A stretch of DNA of 64,000 nt from Rhodobacterales bacterium (GCA_014763715.1 JACXUV010000001.1:109016-173015), one strand, 5' to 3'. Shown: positions 36,182 through 47,036, counted from the stretch's first letter. Notes: generated by a model not told the origin, from the letters alone. A program made the numbers and translations.

Positions 36182-37999
36182 ATGCCGGCTGCCTTCTTCG
36201 CCATGAGCTGGACCCCGGAAGATGACCAGGCCGTCCAGCAAGCGGCTCGGATCCAGACGCGCCTGATGGAGGCCCCAGCGACGTCCATCCTTGTGGAGAC
36301 ATCCGGCTTCCTGCTTGCAGATCTCAGCCAACCAGGCTCTGCCAGCCCACCCATTATTGAAATCAGGCGCACGGACGGTCAGTTTGGCGGAGCTATCTTG
36401 GGCACGCTTTTTCCGCGAAACGGGCATACGCGTTTGCCAGAGATCCGCCACGCCGCGGCGACCGCGCTGCTCGATAAAGGTGGACGCAATCTCTACGATG
36501 ACTATTGGGGGAGCTATGTATCCTTCTTCCGGGTCCGCGATGATCTGGCAGTCTATACCGATCCGGTCTCTTCGATCCCTTGCTTCTATTCGGCCGATGG
36601 CGGTGTCACTTGCTTCTATTCAAATCTCGAACTCTGCCCATTTCTAGATCGAAGTAAGTTCACGCTCAATCTCCGCTTCATCTCTACCTTGGTGGCCTAC
36701 GACAAGATCCAGAATGGCGAGACCGGCCTCAATGAAGTGAAGGAGCTGTTTGGTGGCCAGCGCCTCATGGCCCGGACACCCCATGCGCCGCCTGAAACCT
36801 TGTGGGACCCTCGCGACTTTGCGCGCGACGTGCTGGAACCGGATCCGGACTCTGCGGCTTGTCTCCTCCGGGAAGCGGTGCAGCAAGTGGTCAGCGCCTG
36901 GGCAACCTCTGTCCCCGCACCTGCCGTCGACCTGTCCGGCGGGCTGGATTCCTCGATCGTTCTTTCCTGCCTTGTCGAAAGCGATGCCCCTCCCCCACAC
37001 CTTGCGGTCCACCATGTCGTGGAGTCCGGAGACCCGTCCGAAGCCCATTTCGCGAGAGCGGCAGCTGCCTTTCTCGGCGCCGACCTCGCAGAAATCCGGT
37101 TCAGTCCTTCCAGACAATTGCCGGACGTCACGAGCCATCCGGCCTCGGCGCGGCCCTACCGGCAATTCCTCTCCCGGGACTTCAACGCCCAGCTTTCGCA
37201 GGCCACCGGGGGCATGGAACGGACCTACCTTACCGGACAGGGCGGAGATCATCTCTTTCACGCAGCTGAAACAGCTCTCGGATTCCCGGACTATCTGCGC
37301 CGGCACGGAATCGGACCGCATCTGTTTTCGGAGCTTGCCAACTCGGCGCGGCTCTCGAACTTGTCTGTCTGGCGGGTGCTCCGGGGCACGCTTCCCGACA
37401 TGATCGGGAAAACGCACACTTCTTCGCTCTTTGGCGCCATCGCGGCGCGGCGCACGCCCCTCAACTCCGCCGCACTCGACCAGTTTGACCCGGTCTACGC
37501 CTTTCCTGATTGGGCCCGGGTGCCAAGAGGATTGCCACCTGGAAAGTTCGACCAGGTGAGCGGGATCCTGCACATGATACAGGTGCAGGATCGGCTCTCT
37601 CAGGACGACACAAGGGAAGTCGTTCACCCGCTGATGTCCCAGCCTCTCATTGAACTATGCCTACGCCTGCCCGTCTATCTCCTGTCACACGCCGGTGCCA
37701 GCCGCGGCCTGGCTCGCAAGGCCTTCGTGGGGCGGCTCCCTGATCAGGTCCGCCTGCGGATGACGAAAGGCGAAGCGACGCGGTATTTTGTCGACCAGCT
37801 TCGCCTCAACCGGTCTCTGCTCCTTGATTGCCTCATGGATGGAGAGCTGGTTGCTCATGGGATAGTGAAGCGCAGGAATGTCGAAATCCTTCTCCGGGAG
37901 GACCAGTTCCTGACCCATCCGGCCGGACGGATGATCCTTGTTTACTACGCGATCGAGGCATGGCTCAGGACATGGAAAGCGATCTTGACGGAATCATGA
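36182..37999 (+). CDS. Lasso peptide cyclase (C protein), asparagine synthase-like
   Basis: A 605-residue protein with an N-terminal glutamine-amidotransferase-like remnant (about 1-200) and a C-terminal asparagine synthetase domain with the ATP pyrophosphatase motif SGGLDSS (residues 252-258) and TGQGGDHLFHA (about 347-357). In the known McjC reaction it adenylates the side chain of the ring Glu or Asp and closes the isopeptide bond with Gly1. It lacks the catalytic Cys2 needed for true glutamine hydrolysis (Pro follows Met1). Its last 6 bp overlap the convergent isopeptidase gene. Confidence 0.92.
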   Translation: MPAAFFAMSWTPEDDQAVQQAARIQTRLMEAPATSILVETSGFLLADLSQPGSASPPIIEIRRTDGQFGGAILGTLFPRNGHTRLPEIRHAAATALLDKGGRNLYDDYWGSYVSFFRVRDDLAVYTDPVSSIPCFYSADGGVTCFYSNLELCPFLDRSKFTLNLRFISTLVAYDKIQNGETGLNEVKELFGGQRLMARTPHAPPETLWDPRDFARDVLEPDPDSAACLLREAVQQVVSAWATSVPAPAVDLSGGLDSSIVLSCLVESDAPPPHLAVHHVVESGDPSEAHFARAAAAFLGADLAEIRFSPSRQLPDVTSHPASARPYRQFLSRDFNAQLSQATGGMERTYLTGQGGDHLFHAAETALGFPDYLRRHGIGPHLFSELANSARLSNLSVWRVLRGTLPDMIGKTHTSSLFGAIAARRTPLNSAALDQFDPVYAFPDWARVPRGLPPGKFDQVSGILHMIQVQDRLSQDDTREVVHPLMSQPLIELCLRLPVYLLSHAGASRGLARKAFVGRLPDQVRLRMTKGEATRYFVDQLRLNRSLLLDCLMDGELVAHGIVKRRNVEILLREDQFLTHPAGRMILVYYAIEAWLRTWKAILTES

Positions 38000-40675
38000 A
38001 GGCGGCTCTTCGGTGAAAGTCGGTGCGACACCCAATTCCAGCAGGAATTTGTCCAGCCTCTGCCACATGTCCCGAATATTGGCGGGGCTGGAAGGTCCGT
38101 GTCCTTCGCCCCAATAGCGGACATAGCGGGCATCCTTTCCTGCACGCAAAAGCGCTGAATACATCTCGTCGAACTGTTCCATGGAGAAACTGTCCATGTC
38201 GGAATGCATCAGGAGGACTGGCGCATTGATGTCGGGCGCGAGCAGGACCGGACTGTTGCGCGTGTAGATGTCCGGGTCCTCGAACGGCGTCCGGCCGATC
38301 CCGAACTCGCTTCCGGCTTCCGCCTCATACCGGATGAACTCACTACCAAAATAATCTGGGTCCAGAATGGAATAGATGCCCGGCGGCCCAAAATAGTGGC
38401 TGGTCAGATCCGCCCAGCCATTCCCGGCAATCACGGCGGCGAACCGGTCCGAATGGGCCGCAACATAGAGCGCGGAAACAGCCCCCTGGCTGAACCCGCT
38501 GAGGACCATTCTGTCCGGGTCGACACGGCCTGTCGCGATCAGGGCGTCCAGCGCCGTTTCGACCGCCTCGTCCATTCCGGCAATCGGCCCGTCATCTGTA
38601 CGAATATATTCGCGCGGCAGGGCAATGCGGGCATAAGCATAACCCCGTCCAGCCCAGAGATAGGGAGAACGGGGATTGGGAAAGGAAAGGATCGGTGTTC
38701 GGATTTCGCAGCGTGGCCGGCTGCCGGGATAGACCTCGACAATCAGGGGCAAAGGCCTCTCAGGCGCGCCCGGCGGAAGCAGGAGGCAGGAGGCGACGTC
38801 TTCGGAGAGGCCCGCGTCTTCCGGATGTTCGAGTCGGTAGGAGACGCTTTTCCACGTCCCGAATGCGACGTCTTGCAGATGTCTGTTGACGCGCGCGAGT
38901 GACCGGGCCCCTTCGTCCTCGCCTGCCTGGACGAGAAGCAGTTCCGACTCTGCTTCGGACTCCGTGCGGAAGAGTGTGGCCTCGGCTTTGAGGCTACTAG
39001 CGACCGGAGAGGCGCCTGGCCTGGGAGATTTGAGGGTTATGGTATCCGGCAAGCCTTTTGCCGCAGGACTGATCAGGATGGCGCCTGACGCCTCCCCCCT
39101 GCTCGCTTCCACGAGCGTTCCGGCGCCTGGATCCGGACGGCTCAGCGCGCCATAGGTCGAATAAGACCCGGCAAGCACAAAATGCAGATCACCGGATGTT
39201 GCATCGATCAGCTGCTTCCGTTGCCCGTCCGGGCCGAGGCAATAAAGGCCCTGCGCCGCCCGGATCAGGACACAATCCGGCCCAGTCTCAAGCGGAACGC
39301 TTGAGACCTGCCCCAGATCGCCGGTCAGCGCTTCATGTGTGCCGTCTGCCGACAGACGGTACCAGTCGGTCCGGGCAAGGCCCGGCTCGCCGATATCCCG
39401 CGGCGTGAACAGGGCTTCACTTTCATGACCAGTTGGAACTGGCCGCGCGAAGATGGCAATGTCCTTACCGAGGAACACTGCCCGCTCAGGACGCATAGCA
39501 AACCCTCTTTCGCGCTCGGAGGCGAGATCGAGCCCCGTATGCGGATACACCGTCAGATTGCCGGTCACGATGTCGATGACACGGAACCGCCCGCTCGAAG
39601 GTCCGCTGTCATCCTCCCAGGCAAAACCGAGCAGACGATCCCCATCCGGGGCCCACGCGAGCGTGTACGCGGCAAAATCCTTTCCATCTGCGAGCTGTTC
39701 TTGTGTGCCAGCTTCCAGATCGAAGAGGACAAGCCGGTGCCGGCGCGGAATCGCCGCCTGCAGCCTGTCCGGATCAAGCGGGAGTGGTCCGGAGACGGCA
39801 AGCGCGGCGAGTTGCTCCCCATCCGGTGACAGGCGGAGATCGGCATAACGCCCTTGCGCGAGGATGGTCGTTTCACCGGTCCGGACATTTGCCTTTACCA
39901 AGAACCCGGACGCAGGATTGGAAATGGTGACGAGCGGGCGCGTTCGGACCTCGTCGGACGTGACCGTGTCGCCGCGCCAGGCTGCCGCCCAGACCCTGCT
40001 CAGCCATGCGCCAGTCGCCGTCCGGAGACTCGCCTGTGCCGCTTCCTGTCCCTCCGGCAGCGCCGCATAGACCAGCTGATCTTCCGATACCCAGATCGGA
40101 CGGTAATCTCCCGTCCAGTCGGTTCGGGGAACCGGTCCGAACACTGTGCACACACCGGACCCCATCTCGCATGCCGACAATGAAAACCTGCCGGACTTGT
40201 ACTGCATGACGGCAAGACGCGTTCCATCCGGCGAGAAGCTTTCAATCCATGCATGTGCCGATGGATCTATACCCGGCATGAGCTCCGGTTCGGATCCCGC
40301 CTGCAGGTCCAACCGCCACACCTGGTGCCCGCTACTGTGGAAGGCATGTGTTCGGTAGCTGTAGTCCGGGAACGCGTCATAAGGCCTGATACGTTCGAAG
40401 ACGAGCCACCGGCCCGTGGGATCGAATTTCGCCTCGCCCAGCCCTTCCATTTTCAGGAGCGCATCGAGGGTCAGCCCCTTTGGAACTCCCTGCGGACCGG
40501 CTGCCGCAGGAGACACGACCAGCGAACAGGCGGCGAGCGCGAAAAGGACGAGTCCGGGCAGCAGCCGGCGAACCAGGTTCAGACATAAGCGGCAGGCCAC
40601 AAGCGTCCGGGTAACGGGCCTTGCGCGACCGGGCGAAGAGGCAGCCGCCCGGATGAGGACAGGGGAAACACGCAA
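37994..40675 (-). CDS. S9 family lasso peptide isopeptidase-like hydrolase
   Basis: An 893-residue secreted prolyl-oligopeptidase-type protein with an N-terminal beta-propeller (about residues 60-600) and an alpha/beta hydrolase domain with catalytic Ser729 (LSGFSQGAV), Asp at about 828 (MHSDMDSF) and His859 (GEGHGPSS). This matches AtxE2-type isopeptidases that open the macrolactam of astexins. The N-terminus has a lipobox-like LAAC before SLVVSPAAAG, so a membrane-anchored periplasmic lipoprotein is possible; the first 40 residues are unusually long, and the true start may lie downstream at a non-ATG codon. It is 12 bp after the receptor gene on the same strand and convergent with the C gene. 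Confidence 0.88.
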   Translation of the reverse strand: MRVSPVLIRAAASSPGRARPVTRTLVACRLCLNLVRRLLPGLVLFALAACSLVVSPAAAGPQGVPKGLTLDALLKMEGLGEAKFDPTGRWLVFERIRPYDAFPDYSYRTHAFHSSGHQVWRLDLQAGSEPELMPGIDPSAHAWIESFSPDGTRLAVMQYKSGRFSLSACEMGSGVCTVFGPVPRTDWTGDYRPIWVSEDQLVYAALPEGQEAAQASLRTATGAWLSRVWAAAWRGDTVTSDEVRTRPLVTISNPASGFLVKANVRTGETTILAQGRYADLRLSPDGEQLAALAVSGPLPLDPDRLQAAIPRRHRLVLFDLEAGTQEQLADGKDFAAYTLAWAPDGDRLLGFAWEDDSGPSSGRFRVIDIVTGNLTVYPHTGLDLASERERGFAMRPERAVFLGKDIAIFARPVPTGHESEALFTPRDIGEPGLARTDWYRLSADGTHEALTGDLGQVSSVPLETGPDCVLIRAAQGLYCLGPDGQRKQLIDATSGDLHFVLAGSYSTYGALSRPDPGAGTLVEASRGEASGAILISPAAKGLPDTITLKSPRPGASPVASSLKAEATLFRTESEAESELLLVQAGEDEGARSLARVNRHLQDVAFGTWKSVSYRLEHPEDAGLSEDVASCLLLPPGAPERPLPLIVEVYPGSRPRCEIRTPILSFPNPRSPYLWAGRGYAYARIALPREYIRTDDGPIAGMDEAVETALDALIATGRVDPDRMVLSGFSQGAVSALYVAAHSDRFAAVIAGNGWADLTSHYFGPPGIYSILDPDYFGSEFIRYEAEAGSEFGIGRTPFEDPDIYTRNSPVLLAPDINAPVLLMHSDMDSFSMEQFDEMYSALLRAGKDARYVRYWGEGHGPSSPANIRDMWQRLDKFLLELGVAPTFTEEPPS

Positions 40676-40687
40676 GGCCCGTCTCCC

Positions 40688-43462
40688 TCAGAAGGCCTTG
40701 CGGACTTCAAACGTGACGAACCGGCCGAGCGGGGATGCATTGGTCGGATCATAAGCTGTCATGCTGTAGCCACCGTCCGAAGGCGATGCAGGCGGTGCTT
40801 CGTCGAAGAGATTTGTGACAGAGAGGCCGAGCCCCACACCGCTCAGCCAACCGGCCTGGCGAGCGCCGAAGTCATATGAGAGCGTGGCATCCACTGTTGT
40901 CCAGGATGAGATCCCGTCCGCCCCTTCTGTCCGGTCGACCTGGTAACTGTCGATATAGTTGACGAACATACTCGCTGTGAGACCGCCCCGGCACAGGCTC
41001 GCATGACCGCGCAGTGTCAGGTCCACAGGGTTGAGGTATGTGTTCAGGGTCTCAACCGCGGCTGTGCCGGCGGACGCCTGCTGGGTGAAGTCCAGGATAT
41101 GGTTCGCATTGATCCCGGCATCGAGGCGCCCGAGCGGCGTGTCGGTTCCATAGTCCAGCTGCAGGTCGAGCCCGCTGGTATCGGTCCGGGCGAGATTGCG
41201 GACGACGTTCACATGGTTGATGACGCCGACATTGTCGAGCGTCGCCCCAAAGAAGAGCGCAATCGGTATATCGAAGCTTGCGAGCAGGTCATCGATTTCC
41301 TGGGCCGTTGGAAAGAAGACGACACTTCCTGCCGGAAAGGCGCCCGGATCATTCCAGGCAATACCGGGGGCCGCGATATCCAACTGTCCCTGCGGGATCG
41401 GTGTCGCCCCGAGGCGGCCTTCGAAGGAAATATCGTAATAGGTCGCGCTCAGTGTCCAGTCATGCCCTCCGTGCGACCAGGTCGCGTCCACACCTGCGGT
41501 GAAGGTCTCGGAGGTTTCGGGATCGAGATCCTTGGCAGTACCGAACACCTGGATATATCCCGTCCCGCTCAGCGACGGATCCGGCGCCTCTTCTTCAATA
41601 TATTCCAGCATGAAATCATAAGGCAGCAACTGCCCGGTCCGCCCCAGTGAGAAAGCCCGTCCAAGCGGTGGCGGCGCAAAGCTCGTGCTGTAGGAGCTGC
41701 GGACATTGATCCCGTCTGCCGGCGACCAGAGGAGCCCCACCTTGGGATTGGAACTTGTTCCGAAGTCGGAATAGTCATCCACCCGGCCGGAAAGGTTGAG
41801 TTCGAGCCGCCTGACACCCGGCAGAGCATTTTGTTCGCCAATCAATGGCACCTGCATTTCGGCATAGAGGGCCGAGACATCCCGGTCGCCATCTGCCGTG
41901 ATCCGCTGGCCGAGAATATCGTTGGCAAACTCCTCTCTGCGCAGGTGGCCGCCGATCGCGGCCTTCACCGGTCCGCCGGGAAGCCGGAAAAGATCGCCGT
42001 CCAGTTTGAGGTCGAGCGACCAAAGATCGGACTTTGTCCGGACATCATCGACAGGATCATCCGGTCGGGTCCCGTCCTCAATCCTGAACCGACCTTGCTT
42101 GTTCCGGATCTGCCCATAAGACGCATCGAAGCTCGCAGCCCAAGAGGCGCCGAGTTCATAATCGGCCCCGAAGGCGAGCGTGAGGCCTTCAGACTCTGTC
42201 TCATAGACATCAATCGAAGCATTCCGGTTGAACCGGGTCCGCTCCGTATCGCGCTTCGAATAGAGCGCCGAGGCCGACAAGCCGAGCTTCGGGCTCACCT
42301 GCTGAGTGCCGGACAGGAGGAGGCTGTGGCGCTCTTGTCCGGGCAAGAGGTCCAGTAGCCGGGACGGCGGCAGGATGTCCCCTGTCACACGCGGCTCGAA
42401 AAGGCCTATGTCCGGACGGTCAGCCAGGGTCAGATTGTCCCGGCTGGAATATTCATAAGTGCCGAGGAGGTTTCCGCCGTCCCAGGCGGAGCCCAGCGTC
42501 TGGCTGAACCGGTATTCTTCCATCCGGCCTTCGGTGACGGTGCCATAGCTGGCTGTGGTTTCGGCGCCTTCGAAATCATCGCGCAGGATGAAGTTGATGA
42601 CGCCGGCCACAGCATCGCCGCCATAGATGGAAGAAGCTCCGTCGGTCAGGACTTCAACGCGCTCGATCGCCGCCATCGGGATCAGGGACAGGTCGACAAA
42701 ATCCCCGATCTCCGAAGTCGGCGCCATGCGGTTGCCATTGATGAGGACGAGCGTTCCGCGCGAGCCGAGCCCGCGAAGATTTGCGCTCGCCCCGGACGTA
42801 TTGTTCTGCCGGGAATTGCTGTCATTCGGCAGGCCGATTGTGGTGAACTCGGTCGAACCGCCCCCGAAATTCTGCGGCAGGGCGCGGATGAACTGGTCAA
42901 GCGAGGTCGCACCCGACCCGAGCACCTCGTCCCGCCCAAAGACCTGAAGGGGCGAGCTTTCCGGGGCAAGGCCGCGCAGGCTTGTCCCGGTAACGGTCAC
43001 CTTGTCGGCGCGTAACACGCTGTCGGGACGTTCTTCTTCCGGCGGTTTGATCCGCAAGGGCGCGGCCTTCTCGCCCTGTTCCCTGATCAACTCAGGCTGC
43101 CGGCCGGAGCTCCCGGAGCTTGCAGGCACCTCGCGTATGATACGCGCACCTCCCGGCGCCGCGACCGCCTCCAGCCCACTGGCATTGAGAAGTTGCTTGA
43201 GTCCGGCATCCGGGCTGAACACACCCTCCAGGCCGGGCGCTGGCTTTCCGGAAACGACATCCTCGGAAAACAGGACCGGCGTTCCGGACTGCCTGCTGAA
43301 CAGACGCAACGCATCTCCCATGCCCTGCGGGGGGATGGCGAACTGACTGACCTGTTCTTCGGATTGCGGATCCGCAAATGCTGTATACGGAGCCAGAACT
43401 GGCGCGAATGAAAGTGCCGCTGCGCTGAGTAGCGCGCGTTTGAAAGATTCCTTGATTTGCAT
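40688..43462 (-). CDS. TonB-dependent receptor with STN signalling domain, probable lasso peptide importer
   Basis: A 924-residue outer-membrane receptor. It has a signal peptide (to about residue 31), an STN domain (about 40-112, FAIPPQGMGDALRLFSRQSGTPVLFSEDVVSGK) used to signal to a FecR protein, a linker, then TonB box and plug (about 150-310, with ANLRGLGSRGTLVLINGNRM and ERVEVLTDGASSIYGGDAVAGVINF), and a barrel ending GRFVTFEVRKAF. Being the neighbour of an isopeptidase, it likely takes up the lasso peptide and reports binding. FecI and FecR genes lie about 5.5 kb away beyond a copper cassette. Confidence 0.9.
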   Translation of the reverse strand: MQIKESFKRALLSAAALSFAPVLAPYTAFADPQSEEQVSQFAIPPQGMGDALRLFSRQSGTPVLFSEDVVSGKPAPGLEGVFSPDAGLKQLLNASGLEAVAAPGGARIIREVPASSGSSGRQPELIREQGEKAAPLRIKPPEEERPDSVLRADKVTVTGTSLRGLAPESSPLQVFGRDEVLGSGATSLDQFIRALPQNFGGGSTEFTTIGLPNDSNSRQNNTSGASANLRGLGSRGTLVLINGNRMAPTSEIGDFVDLSLIPMAAIERVEVLTDGASSIYGGDAVAGVINFILRDDFEGAETTASYGTVTEGRMEEYRFSQTLGSAWDGGNLLGTYEYSSRDNLTLADRPDIGLFEPRVTGDILPPSRLLDLLPGQERHSLLLSGTQQVSPKLGLSASALYSKRDTERTRFNRNASIDVYETESEGLTLAFGADYELGASWAASFDASYGQIRNKQGRFRIEDGTRPDDPVDDVRTKSDLWSLDLKLDGDLFRLPGGPVKAAIGGHLRREEFANDILGQRITADGDRDVSALYAEMQVPLIGEQNALPGVRRLELNLSGRVDDYSDFGTSSNPKVGLLWSPADGINVRSSYSTSFAPPPLGRAFSLGRTGQLLPYDFMLEYIEEEAPDPSLSGTGYIQVFGTAKDLDPETSETFTAGVDATWSHGGHDWTLSATYYDISFEGRLGATPIPQGQLDIAAPGIAWNDPGAFPAGSVVFFPTAQEIDDLLASFDIPIALFFGATLDNVGVINHVNVVRNLARTDTSGLDLQLDYGTDTPLGRLDAGINANHILDFTQQASAGTAAVETLNTYLNPVDLTLRGHASLCRGGLTASMFVNYIDSYQVDRTEGADGISSWTTVDATLSYDFGARQAGWLSGVGLGLSVTNLFDEAPPASPSDGGYSMTAYDPTNASPLGRFVTFEVRKAF

Positions 43463-43632
43463 GATCCCCTCTGGAATTGACCGTGAGTCCGGCCGCGACC
43501 GTGAAGTCCGCGCGGCTCAACAGGATCAACAAGTCAGTTGTCGGATCGGGTGGAAATTATCCGGAGATGCCCCGTAAACGAAGCCTGCCGACTTACATGG
43601 GCATCCCGATCCGGGTTGTGATGAGCCAGCTC

Positions 43633-43663
43633 TTGACCCTCCAGCAATGGGAAGGTTTAGAAG
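43633..43663 (+). promoter_or_regulatory. CueR-type operator/promoter for cueR (19-bp spacer)
   Basis: TTGACC and TAGAAG are separated by 19 bp, the long spacer of MerR-family promoters, and the spacer holds the dyad ACCCTCC ... GGGAAGGT. The same layout occurs before copA and copZ. It lies 31 bp upstream of the cueR ATG. Confidence 0.85.
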
Positions 43664-43694
43664 GAATGCGTCAGACCAGGAAAGGAGCCAGGCC

Positions 43695-44150
43695 ATGAAT
43701 ATTGGCGAAGCCTCGAAAGCCACCGGCATTTCCGTCAAGATGCTGCGCTACTATGAAGAGATCGGCCTCGTCCAGCCCGCGCAACGGACAGAATCGGGCT
43801 ACCGCATCTATTCAGACAAGAATATTGCAACGCTCCGCTTCGTGCGGCGCGCCCGCGATCTCGGTTTCCAGGTCAAACAGATCGGCGCGCTGCTCGATCT
43901 CTGGGAAAACGGCAGCCGGGCAAGCGCGGACGTGAAATCGCTGGCGCTTGCCCATGTCAGCGAACTCGAACAGCGCCGGCGTGAACTTGATGAGATGATC
44001 GCCACACTGAACCATCTGGCGCGGAACTGCCATGGGGATGACCGCCCGGACTGTCCGATCCTGACCAGCCTCGGCGCGGACAGCGATGCTCCGGCGCCCC
44101 GCACCCCGCGCAAAAAGCGGTCCCGGAAGGGATTTGCCTCAGCGAGGTAG
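43695..44150 (+). CDS. cueR: Copper-responsive MerR-family regulator, CueR-like
   Basis: A 151-residue MerR-family regulator with an N-terminal helix-turn-helix (MNIGEASKATGISVKMLRYYEEIGLV), a long dimer helix and a metal loop with two cysteines (LARNCHGDDRPDCPIL, Cys114 and Cys121), separated by six residues, close to CueR and HmrR spacing. The ATG at 43695 follows AAAGGAG. Three promoters in this cassette (cueR, copA, copZ) share the matching dyad with a 19-bp spacer. Confidence 0.9.
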   Translation: MNIGEASKATGISVKMLRYYEEIGLVQPAQRTESGYRIYSDKNIATLRFVRRARDLGFQVKQIGALLDLWENGSRASADVKSLALAHVSELEQRRRELDEMIATLNHLARNCHGDDRPDCPILTSLGADSDAPAPRTPRKKRSRKGFASAR

Positions 44151-44185
44151 GCCCGGCGGGCGCTCCCGGCAGCCGGGCACCGCGC

Positions 44186-44446
44186 TCACCCCGGCCAGAG
44201 TCCCATCTCCCGCAGCTTCGCTTCGATGCGAGGCTTCTGATCCTCGAACGTCCCATAGGCAAACCAGTCGCCGATCTCGGTGATGGGGGCGATGCGGACG
44301 CCGAAACGCCGGCGCGCGTCTTCCATGACCGCCTCATCAGTCAGGTCCCGTTCGGTATAGGCGATGCCCTCCCGCTTCAGCCATGACTTCAGGCTGCGGC
44401 AATCCGGGCAGGTCGGCGTCGAATAGATGGTGACCGCCGCTTTCAT
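44186..44446 (-). CDS. Glutaredoxin-like small thiol protein
   Basis: An 86-residue protein with the CPDC motif (residues 13-16 in TPTCPDCRSLKSWL) and a thioredoxin-fold glutaredoxin layout (IYSTPTCPDC, later IAPITEIGDWFAYGTF). It may keep copper-handling thiols reduced. It is convergent with cueR (35 bp between stops) and follows copA on the same strand; the intervening 68 bp show no terminator. Confidence 0.85.
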   Translation of the reverse strand: MKAAVTIYSTPTCPDCRSLKSWLKREGIAYTERDLTDEAVMEDARRRFGVRIAPITEIGDWFAYGTFEDQKPRIEAKLREMGLWPG

Positions 44447-44514
44447 TTAAGCACTCCCTGGTCAGATGAAGAAAAGGGCCGGGAGGCCCGGCGTAGCCGG
44501 ACCTGCGGCAGGGA

Positions 44515-47001
44515 TCAGGTCGCCGGACCGGCGCGCTCGGTCATTGGGGCCGCGAAGCGGCGCAGCCTCAGTGCATTCCCGAGCACGAAGACAGAGGAAA
44601 GCGCCATCGCGCCGGCCGCAAAGACTGGAGAGAGCAGAACCCCCGACACCGGCCAGAGCACACCGGCGGCAACCGGGATGAGGGCCGCATTGTAGGCAAA
44701 GGCCCAGAAGAGATTCTGGCGGATGTTCCGCATGGTGGCCCGGCTGAGCGCAATCGCGTTCGGCACCGCTTTCAGGTTGCCAGACATGAGGACCACATCC
44801 GCCGCCTCGATCGCCACGTCCGTGCCGGTGCCGATCGCCAGGCCGACATCCGCCTCCGCCAGCGCCGGCGCATCATTGATACCATCTCCGACAAAGGCGA
44901 CCGGACCGATCTCCTTCAGGCTCCGGACCGCAGCCACCTTGCCGTCCGGCAACACTTCCGCAATCACCTCATCGATCCCCAGAGGCCGGGCAATCGCCTC
45001 GGCTGTGCGCCGGTTGTCTCCCGTGATCATCGCCACCTTCAGCCCCAGGCGATGCAGGGCGGCGATGGCCTCCGGCGTCGTCTCCTTGACCGGATCCGCC
45101 ACGGCGATGATGGCAGCAAGCCTGCCACCGACGGCCGCATAGATCGGGGATTTTCCTTCACCGGCGAGACGTTCGGCCGTGCCGCTCAGGGCTTCCAGGT
45201 CATGGCCAAGCTGCGCCATGAACCGATCGGCCCCGATCTGAACAAGATCGCCGCCCGCCACCGCGCTCACGCCAAAGCCGGTGACGCTTCCGAAATCGCG
45301 AACCTCGGGCAGGACCAGGCCTTCAGCCTCAGCCGCCGCAACGATCGCGCGGGCGACCGGGTGTTCGGACTTCGCCTCGACAGCGGCGACCCGGGCAAGG
45401 ACTTCGTCCCGTTCGTAACCGGGAACGGTCACCAGGTCGGTCAGGCGCGGCCGTCCTTCCGTCAGGGTGCCGGTCTTGTCCAGCGCAACGACGCGGGCAT
45501 CCTGTAGGGCCTGGAGCGCATCGCCCTTGCGGAACAGGACGCCGAGTTCTGCGCCCCGTCCCGTTCCCACCATGATCGAGGTTGGCGTCGCGAGCCCCAT
45601 CGCGCAGGGACAGGCGATGATCAGGACCGCCACGGCGTTGACCAGGCCGAATGTCAGGGCCGGGTCCGGCCCGAACAGGAACCACACTCCGAACGTCAGA
45701 GCGGCCAGTATCATCACGACCGGTACGAACCACATGGTGATCCGGTCCACGAGCCCCTGGATTGGCAGTTTCGATCCCTGCGCCTCCTCGACCATCCGGA
45801 TGATCTGCGAGAGCATCGTATCGCTGCCGACCGCAGTGGCGCGGAAGGCAAAGGCGCCCGTCTGGTTGATCGTGCCGCCTGTGACGGTTGCGCCGATTGC
45901 TTTCGCGACCGGCAGCGGTTCGCCGGTGATCATGCTCTCATCGATCCAGCTTTCACCCTCGATGACCTCGCCATCCACCGGAATGCGCTCGCCCGGCCGG
46001 ACCTCGACAATGTCGCCTTCAATGACATTCGCAACGTCGATCTCGGCAAGGGCGGCGCCGCGCCGCACACGGGCTGTCTTCGGCCGCAGGTCAATGAGAC
46101 GCTGAATCGCCTCCGAGGTCCTGCCCTTGGCCCGGGCTTCGAGCACGCGTCCGAGAATGATCAGGGTAATGATGACAGCCGCCGCCTCGTAATAGACGTT
46201 GACAGCGCCCTCCGGCAGCAGGGCCGGGGCGAATGTCGCGACCAGGGAATAAGTATAGGCTGCAAGCGTGCCCACCGCGACAAGACTGTTCATGTCAGGC
46301 GCCCCGCGCAGGAGCGCGGGTATGCCCTTCCGGTAGAACCTTGCCCCGGGGATGACCAGAACCAGCGTTGTCAATACGAACTGGAGAAGCCAGCTCGCAG
46401 TCATGCCGATGGTCGATGCGATCAGCTCATGAAATCCCGGAATGAGATGGCTTCCCATTTCGAGCCCGAAAACCGGCAATGTAAGGGCGGCCGCCAGCAG
46501 CAGGTCGCGGACCAGGACGCGGCGTTCCTGTTCCTTGCGCAGATCGGCCCCGGCCGATGCATGACGGCCCGGATCTACCGCATGGGCCTGATAACCTGCC
46601 TCGCTGACAGCCGCGACCAGGTCCGCGATGTCGGCGCGGCCGGTTATGGTCGCGCGCTCGGTGGCAAGGTTGACAGACGCGCCGGTCACGCCCGGGACCG
46701 CTTTCAGAGCACGCTCCACGCGGCCGACACAGGACGCACAGCTCATACCCTCGATCGCGAGTTCGACAGCCGGCGACGAGACGGCATAGCCGGCATCCTC
46801 GATCGCGCGGATCGCTTCGGCCCGGACGTCAGGATCGGAAAGGCGGATCTCGGCGCGCTCAGTCGCCAGGTTGACGCTGGCGTCGAGAACGCCGCTAACC
46901 TGCTTCAGCGCACGTTCCACGCGTCCGACGCAGGAGGCACAGCTCATGCCCTCAATCGGAAGAGAGAGGGTTTCAGGGATGGGTCCGGGGTGCGCAGTCA
47001 T
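44515..47001 (-). CDS. copA: Copper-exporting P1B-type ATPase
   Basis: An 828-residue P1B-ATPase with two N-terminal heavy-metal-associated domains ([16 protein letters not shown] twice, about residues 18-33 and 85-100), the membrane metal motif CPC in [13 protein letters not shown], the phosphorylation site [13 protein letters not shown] and the hinge [10 protein letters not shown]. It pumps Cu(I) from the cytoplasm. Length is usual for two-HMA CopA. The promoter upstream has the same CueR-type arrangement as copZ and cueR. Confidence 0.95.
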   Translation of the reverse strand: MTAHPGPIPETLSLPIEGMSCASCVGRVERALKQVSGVLDASVNLATERAEIRLSDPDVRAEAIRAIEDAGYAVSSPAVELAIEGMSCASCVGRVERALKAVPGVTGASVNLATERATITGRADIADLVAAVSEAGYQAHAVDPGRHASAGADLRKEQERRVLVRDLLLAAALTLPVFGLEMGSHLIPGFHELIASTIGMTASWLLQFVLTTLVLVIPGARFYRKGIPALLRGAPDMNSLVAVGTLAAYTYSLVATFAPALLPEGAVNVYYEAAAVIITLIILGRVLEARAKGRTSEAIQRLIDLRPKTARVRRGAALAEIDVANVIEGDIVEVRPGERIPVDGEVIEGESWIDESMITGEPLPVAKAIGATVTGGTINQTGAFAFRATAVGSDTMLSQIIRMVEEAQGSKLPIQGLVDRITMWFVPVVMILAALTFGVWFLFGPDPALTFGLVNAVAVLIIACPCAMGLATPTSIMVGTGRGAELGVLFRKGDALQALQDARVVALDKTGTLTEGRPRLTDLVTVPGYERDEVLARVAAVEAKSEHPVARAIVAAAEAEGLVLPEVRDFGSVTGFGVSAVAGGDLVQIGADRFMAQLGHDLEALSGTAERLAGEGKSPIYAAVGGRLAAIIAVADPVKETTPEAIAALHRLGLKVAMITGDNRRTAEAIARPLGIDEVIAEVLPDGKVAAVRSLKEIGPVAFVGDGINDAPALAEADVGLAIGTGTDVAIEAADVVLMSGNLKAVPNAIALSRATMRNIRQNLFWAFAYNAALIPVAAGVLWPVSGVLLSPVFAAGAMALSSVFVLGNALRLRRFAAPMTERAGPAT

Positions 47002-47036
47002 GGCAGGAATCCTTCAAAATCGGTCTGATGCGCCAG

